The notes below the pieces were generated by a model. It did not search any database and was not told the origin of the DNA. It saw only the letters and a list, made by a program, of their open reading frames with translations. Below are positions 61,487 through 64,000 of a stretch of 64,000 bases of DNA, piece after piece; positions within the stretch are counted from its first letter, which is position 1; the number at the start of each line of letters is the position of its first letter. A program made the translations under genes and the position numbers. The DNA is from Streptomyces sp. NBC_01283. GTDB lineage: Bacteria > Actinomycetota > Actinomycetes > Streptomycetales > Streptomycetaceae. The stretch is from contig NZ_CP108430.1 of assembly GCF_041435335.1 (NCBI RefSeq), forward strand, positions 3,454,501 to 3,518,500. Direction: 5' to 3'.

Positions 61487-61525
61487 CCCGAAGCGACGCC
61501 CGGGATCGCCGGGCGTCGCTTCGGG
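61487..61525 (-). terminator. Intercistronic hairpin after the binding-protein gene, operon 2
   Basis: CCCGAAGCGACGCCCGG (61487-61503) and its complement (61509-61525) form a perfect 17-base-pair stem in the same gap as the hairpin at 52876 in operon 1, but with an unrelated sequence. Confidence 0.75.
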
Positions 61526-61541
61526 AACTGGGCTCCGACGC

Positions 61542-63167
61542 CTACTTCTCGAAGACCTCGATGTCGGTGAGGACAGGGTCTCCGGCCTGGTCGAACTTGA
61601 CGTTCTTCACGTTCTTGGAGGACGCGGAGAGCACCTTGTTGTACCAGAGGGGGATACCCGGGAAGGTCTCTGCCAGACGCGCTTCGGCCTTCTGGTAGAG
61701 CTCCGCGGACTCGTCGACGGTCTTGGCCGCATCGGCCTTCTTGGTCAGCTCGTCGAACTTCTTGTCCGAGAAACCGCCCTTGTTGCCGTCGACGCCCGTG
61801 CCGTAGAGGTCGGCGAGGAAGTTGCCGTTGAACGGGTAGTCGAGCACCCAGCCCGACCGGTACATCGCCTTGACCTGCTTCTTGTCCCGCACCTCGGTGT
61901 CGGCCTGGAAGTCGGTCTTCGGGTCGCCGACGCACTTCACGCCGGTCGACTTGGTGATGCTGTTGCACACCGCCGTGACCCAACCCTTGTGCGGCTGGTC
62001 GGCGTTGTACTGGATGGAGACCTTGTTCCCGGGAACGCCGCCGCCGTCCTTGACGAACTGCTTGGCCTTCTTCGGGTTGAACTTGCAGAACTCACCACAG
62101 GCGTCGGCCTTGTAGCCCTTGACGCCCTTGGCGACCCAGCCCGTGGCGGACTCACGCGTACCGGCGAAGGTGGTCTTCGCGATGGTGTCGCGGTCGATGG
62201 CCATCGAAAGACCCTGGATGACCTTGACGTCGACGTCCTTGAACGTCTTGCTGTAGAACGCCGGGTTGACCGTGTTGATCGCCGAGAAGTCCTGCTCGAT
62301 GGCGCGGTCGCCGAAGTCCTGCTTGAAGTTGGCGAGCTCGCTGTCCGGGATCAGCGGCATCGTGTCGACGTTGTCCGAGCGCAGGTCGTCGTACGCGGCC
62401 TGCGGCGTCGTGTACGCCTTGAAGTTGATGCCGCCGTTCTTCGGCTTGGCGTCACCCTTGTAGCCGGACCACGCGGTCACCTGGACCGACTTCTTGTGGT
62501 CCCAGCTCTTGAACTTGTACGGGCCGTTGCCGACGGGCGCCTCGCCGTACTTCTTCGGGTCCTTCAGCGCTGCCGAAGGCATCGGGTAGAAGGGCGCATA
62601 GACGAGCTTGTACGCGTAGTACGGGATGCCCGTGTTCAGCGTGATGGTGAAGGTGTTGTCGTCGACGACCTTCAGGCCCTCCATCGACTTCGACTTGGCC
62701 TTCCCCTTCTCGGGGTGGACCTTGTCGTAGCCGGCGATGTCGCGGTACCAGCCACTGTTCTGCTGGCCGTTGGCCGGGTCGGCCGCCCAGTTCCAGGCGT
62801 CGACGTACGACTTGGCGGTGACAGCCTCACCGTTGTGGAACTTCCAGCCCGGCTTCAGCTTGACGGTCCACACCTTGTTCGCCTTGTCGGGGGTGACCGA
62901 CTCGGCGTTCTCGTAGGTGATGTTGCCCTGCTTGTCGTAGTGGACCAGGCCCGTGAAGAGCGAGTCGATGACGACGCTGCCGTACGCCTCCATGGTGTTG
63001 GAAGGCTGCAGGGCGTTCTGCGGCTCACCATTGGCGTAGCTGACGATCCCCTTCGGGTCCACCTTGCCACTGCCGCTGCTGCTGTCGTCGCCGCCACCAC
63101 AGGCCGTTGCCGTCAGCGCCACGACACCCGCTATCGCGACCCACTTGGCGCTCTTGGCACCACGCAT
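61542..63167 (-). CDS. Peptide-binding lipoprotein of ABC transporter, operon 2
   Basis: A 541-residue family 5 binding lipoprotein, paralogous to that at 52927 (both open MRGAxxAKW and have lipobox Cys23, here LTATAC). The SBP_bac_5 core is AYGSVVIDSLFTGLVHYDKQGNITYENAE... FTITLNTGIPYYAYKLVYAPFYPMP. ATG 63167 follows GAGGAGG. As the gene next to typA it holds the position where I expect the bldK locus of S. coelicolor, whose lipoprotein BldKB takes up a developmental peptide. I recall a different gene order there (permease first), so orthology is not claimed. Confidence 0.92.
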   Translation of the reverse strand: MRGAKSAKWVAIAGVVALTATACGGGDDSSSGSGKVDPKGIVSYANGEPQNALQPSNTMEAYGSVVIDSLFTGLVHYDKQGNITYENAESVTPDKANKVWTVKLKPGWKFHNGEAVTAKSYVDAWNWAADPANGQQNSGWYRDIAGYDKVHPEKGKAKSKSMEGLKVVDDNTFTITLNTGIPYYAYKLVYAPFYPMPSAALKDPKKYGEAPVGNGPYKFKSWDHKKSVQVTAWSGYKGDAKPKNGGINFKAYTTPQAAYDDLRSDNVDTMPLIPDSELANFKQDFGDRAIEQDFSAINTVNPAFYSKTFKDVDVKVIQGLSMAIDRDTIAKTTFAGTRESATGWVAKGVKGYKADACGEFCKFNPKKAKQFVKDGGGVPGNKVSIQYNADQPHKGWVTAVCNSITKSTGVKCVGDPKTDFQADTEVRDKKQVKAMYRSGWVLDYPFNGNFLADLYGTGVDGNKGGFSDKKFDELTKKADAAKTVDESAELYQKAEARLAETFPGIPLWYNKVLSASSKNVKNVKFDQAGDPVLTDIEVFEK

Positions 63168-63674
63168 GGGGTTCCTCCTCATGAGTCCACTTGTTCACTA
63201 CAAGAGGGGGTACAAGAAACCGCGCCGACACCCCTGACGGCGCGTAGATCGAAGTACCCCAGTGTGCTCGTGAGTCGGCGCTCCCCACAGCGCGTGACCC
63301 ATTGACCCGAGCTATACGCGGTCAACTATTAGCCATGAGGTACCGCCCGACCACACTCTTTTGGTCTCGGTTCAATCACACCTGGTGCGTACAACTTCCA
63401 AAATCCGGACAAACCGATCCGAGATAGATGGTTGCGAAACGGACGTGTTACACATCTAACGGTCAACGGTGTCCGCATTCCGGACAGATGGTCCAGGAAA
63501 ACAGGTTGCGGCCGACCGAACCGGAGCCGACTCACGGCGTCTTCGGGGGCGGCTCTGTGGACGCGCGTAGATGCGCGGAGAGTCGCGACGGTGCGGAACC
63601 GCCGCCCCCGGAAGCCTGGGCCAGCGTAGTGCCGCTCAGGGCCGCGCAAGGGGGTAACCCCCGCAGACGCGCGA
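63168..63674. other. Long upstream region of operon 2
   Basis: About 500 bases without a supportable gene. The part at 63300-63480 is clearly more AT-rich than the average (ACAACTTCCAAAATCCGGAC, GTTACACATCTAACGGTC) and probably contains the promoter and regulatory sites of the second oligopeptide operon; no consensus pair or known box was identified. Confidence 0.4.
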
Positions 63675-63720
63675 GAGGCCGGTTTCCGCCTCTCCCTGGG
63701 GAGAGGCGGAAACCGGCCTC
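63675..63720 (-). terminator. Terminator downstream of typA
   Basis: A perfect 21-base-pair stem (63675-63695 and 63700-63720) about 70 bases after the typA stop codon. A weaker hairpin with AGCCCG/CGGGCT arms lies between, at about 63758-63780. Confidence 0.85.
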
Positions 63721-63792
63721 AGATGCCGAATTCGCAGAGCGTCAGCGGCAGTTGTGCCGAGCCCGAGTTTTTAGCCGGGCTTTGCCCCGGCC

Positions 63793-64000
63793 TTAGCCGT
63801 GCTTGGCGCGCGAGGCGGTGCGGCCACGCTGCTTCTGGTCCAGGACGACCTTGCGGATACGCACGGTCTCCGGGGTCACCTCGATGCACTCGTCGTCGCG
63901 GCAGAACTCCAGGGACTGCTCAAGCGACAGCTTGCGGGCGGGCACGACGTTCTCGGTCGTGTCCGCGGAAGCCGCACGCATGTTGGTGAGCTTCTTCTCC
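63793..64000 (-). CDS. typA: Translational GTPase TypA/BipA, C-terminal end (partial)
   Basis: The last 68 residues of TypA/BipA, a ribosome-associated translational GTPase of the elongation-factor family; the rest lies beyond the window edge. The visible C-terminal domain has MRAASADTTENVVPARKLSL, then EQSLEFCRDDECIEVTPETVRIRKVVLD, the sequence that ends all TypA proteins, followed by a basic tail QKQRGRTASRAKHG. The GTPase domain is not visible here. Strand and reading frame agree with a terminator about 70 bases downstream. Confidence 0.93.
   Translation of the reverse strand, partial: EKKLTNMRAASADTTENVVPARKLSLEQSLEFCRDDECIEVTPETVRIRKVVLDQKQRGRTASRAKHG

Noticed and set aside
60210..63305. 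Open frame of 1031 codons opposite the second oligopeptide operon
   Set aside because: Antisense shadow of two permease genes and the binding protein; no domain recognisable.
63428..63796. Open frame of 122 codons upstream of operon 2
   Set aside because: No ribosome site or protein features, and it runs through the perfect typA terminator.

Overview
The window is a 64 kb piece of a linear-chromosome actinomycete of the Streptomyces type. The evidence is very high GC with G/C at nearly every third codon position, GTG/TTG starts with GGAGG-type ribosome sites, proteins with Streptomyces-style low-complexity tails, mycothiol biosynthesis, several ECF sigma factors and typical Streptomyces dispersed palindromes. 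No rRNA, tRNA, phage, IS element or CRISPR array was seen. It is almost entirely chromosomal core.

Layout. 0.1-8 kb: TetR regulator, DUF3107, a small membrane protein, a repeat-filled spacer, a MiaE-like diiron protein, a DEAD-box helicase with a repeated basic tail, an alpha/beta hydrolase, a NYN nuclease-like protein and a 50-residue protein behind a sigma-R-type promoter. 8-12.8 kb: MarC, PHP phosphoesterase, DUF6758, an MFS exporter, a SUFU-domain protein. 13-19 kb: a magnesium-linked group (CorA, a soluble MgtE_N/CBS protein, a DUF1003 membrane protein), a lipoprotein and Mrp. 19-25.5 kb: tatB, an HtrA-type protease, a zinc anti-sigma factor and an ECF sigma factor (SigE/RseA/HtrA module of mycobacteria), with a divergent O-methyltransferase. 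25.5-34.3 kb: DUF3117, enoyl-CoA hydratase, tag, a DivIVA-domain protein, FolP2-like, LOG family, dapE, a lysozyme-fold membrane protein, a secreted repeat protein, dapC and a ferredoxin. 34.4-38.5 kb: GNAT protein and two SirB1-type paralogues flanking a divergent AraC/DUF2000 pair. 38.5-42.1 kb: a four-gene ABC exporter/two-component operon in which every junction is a 4-base overlap. 42.2-48.5 kb: a PG_binding_4 membrane protein, DUF6113, mshB, a small membrane protein and an S9 peptidase. 48.8-63.2 kb: two complete paralogous five-gene oligopeptide ABC transporter operons (one may be the BldK system) separated by an ECF-sigma/membrane/GNAT operon and a secreted protein. The window ends inside typA.

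From memory, the order typA - mshB/DUF6113 - ferredoxin/dapC - dapE - LOG - folP2 - divIVA-like - tag - methyltransferase/sigE/rseA/htrA/tatB - mrp - mgtE-like - corA matches a stretch of the Mycobacterium tuberculosis chromosome, so much of the window is an ancient actinobacterial block into which the transporters, regulators and repeats have been placed.

The most interesting points are two good sigma-R-type promoters (upstream of the sigma factor and of the 50-residue gene), two probable non-standard start codons (CTG for the helicase, ATT for the methyltransferase), a cysteine-containing leader ORF before corA, an exact-period 13-base tandem repeat, and matching intercistronic hairpins in both oligopeptide operons.
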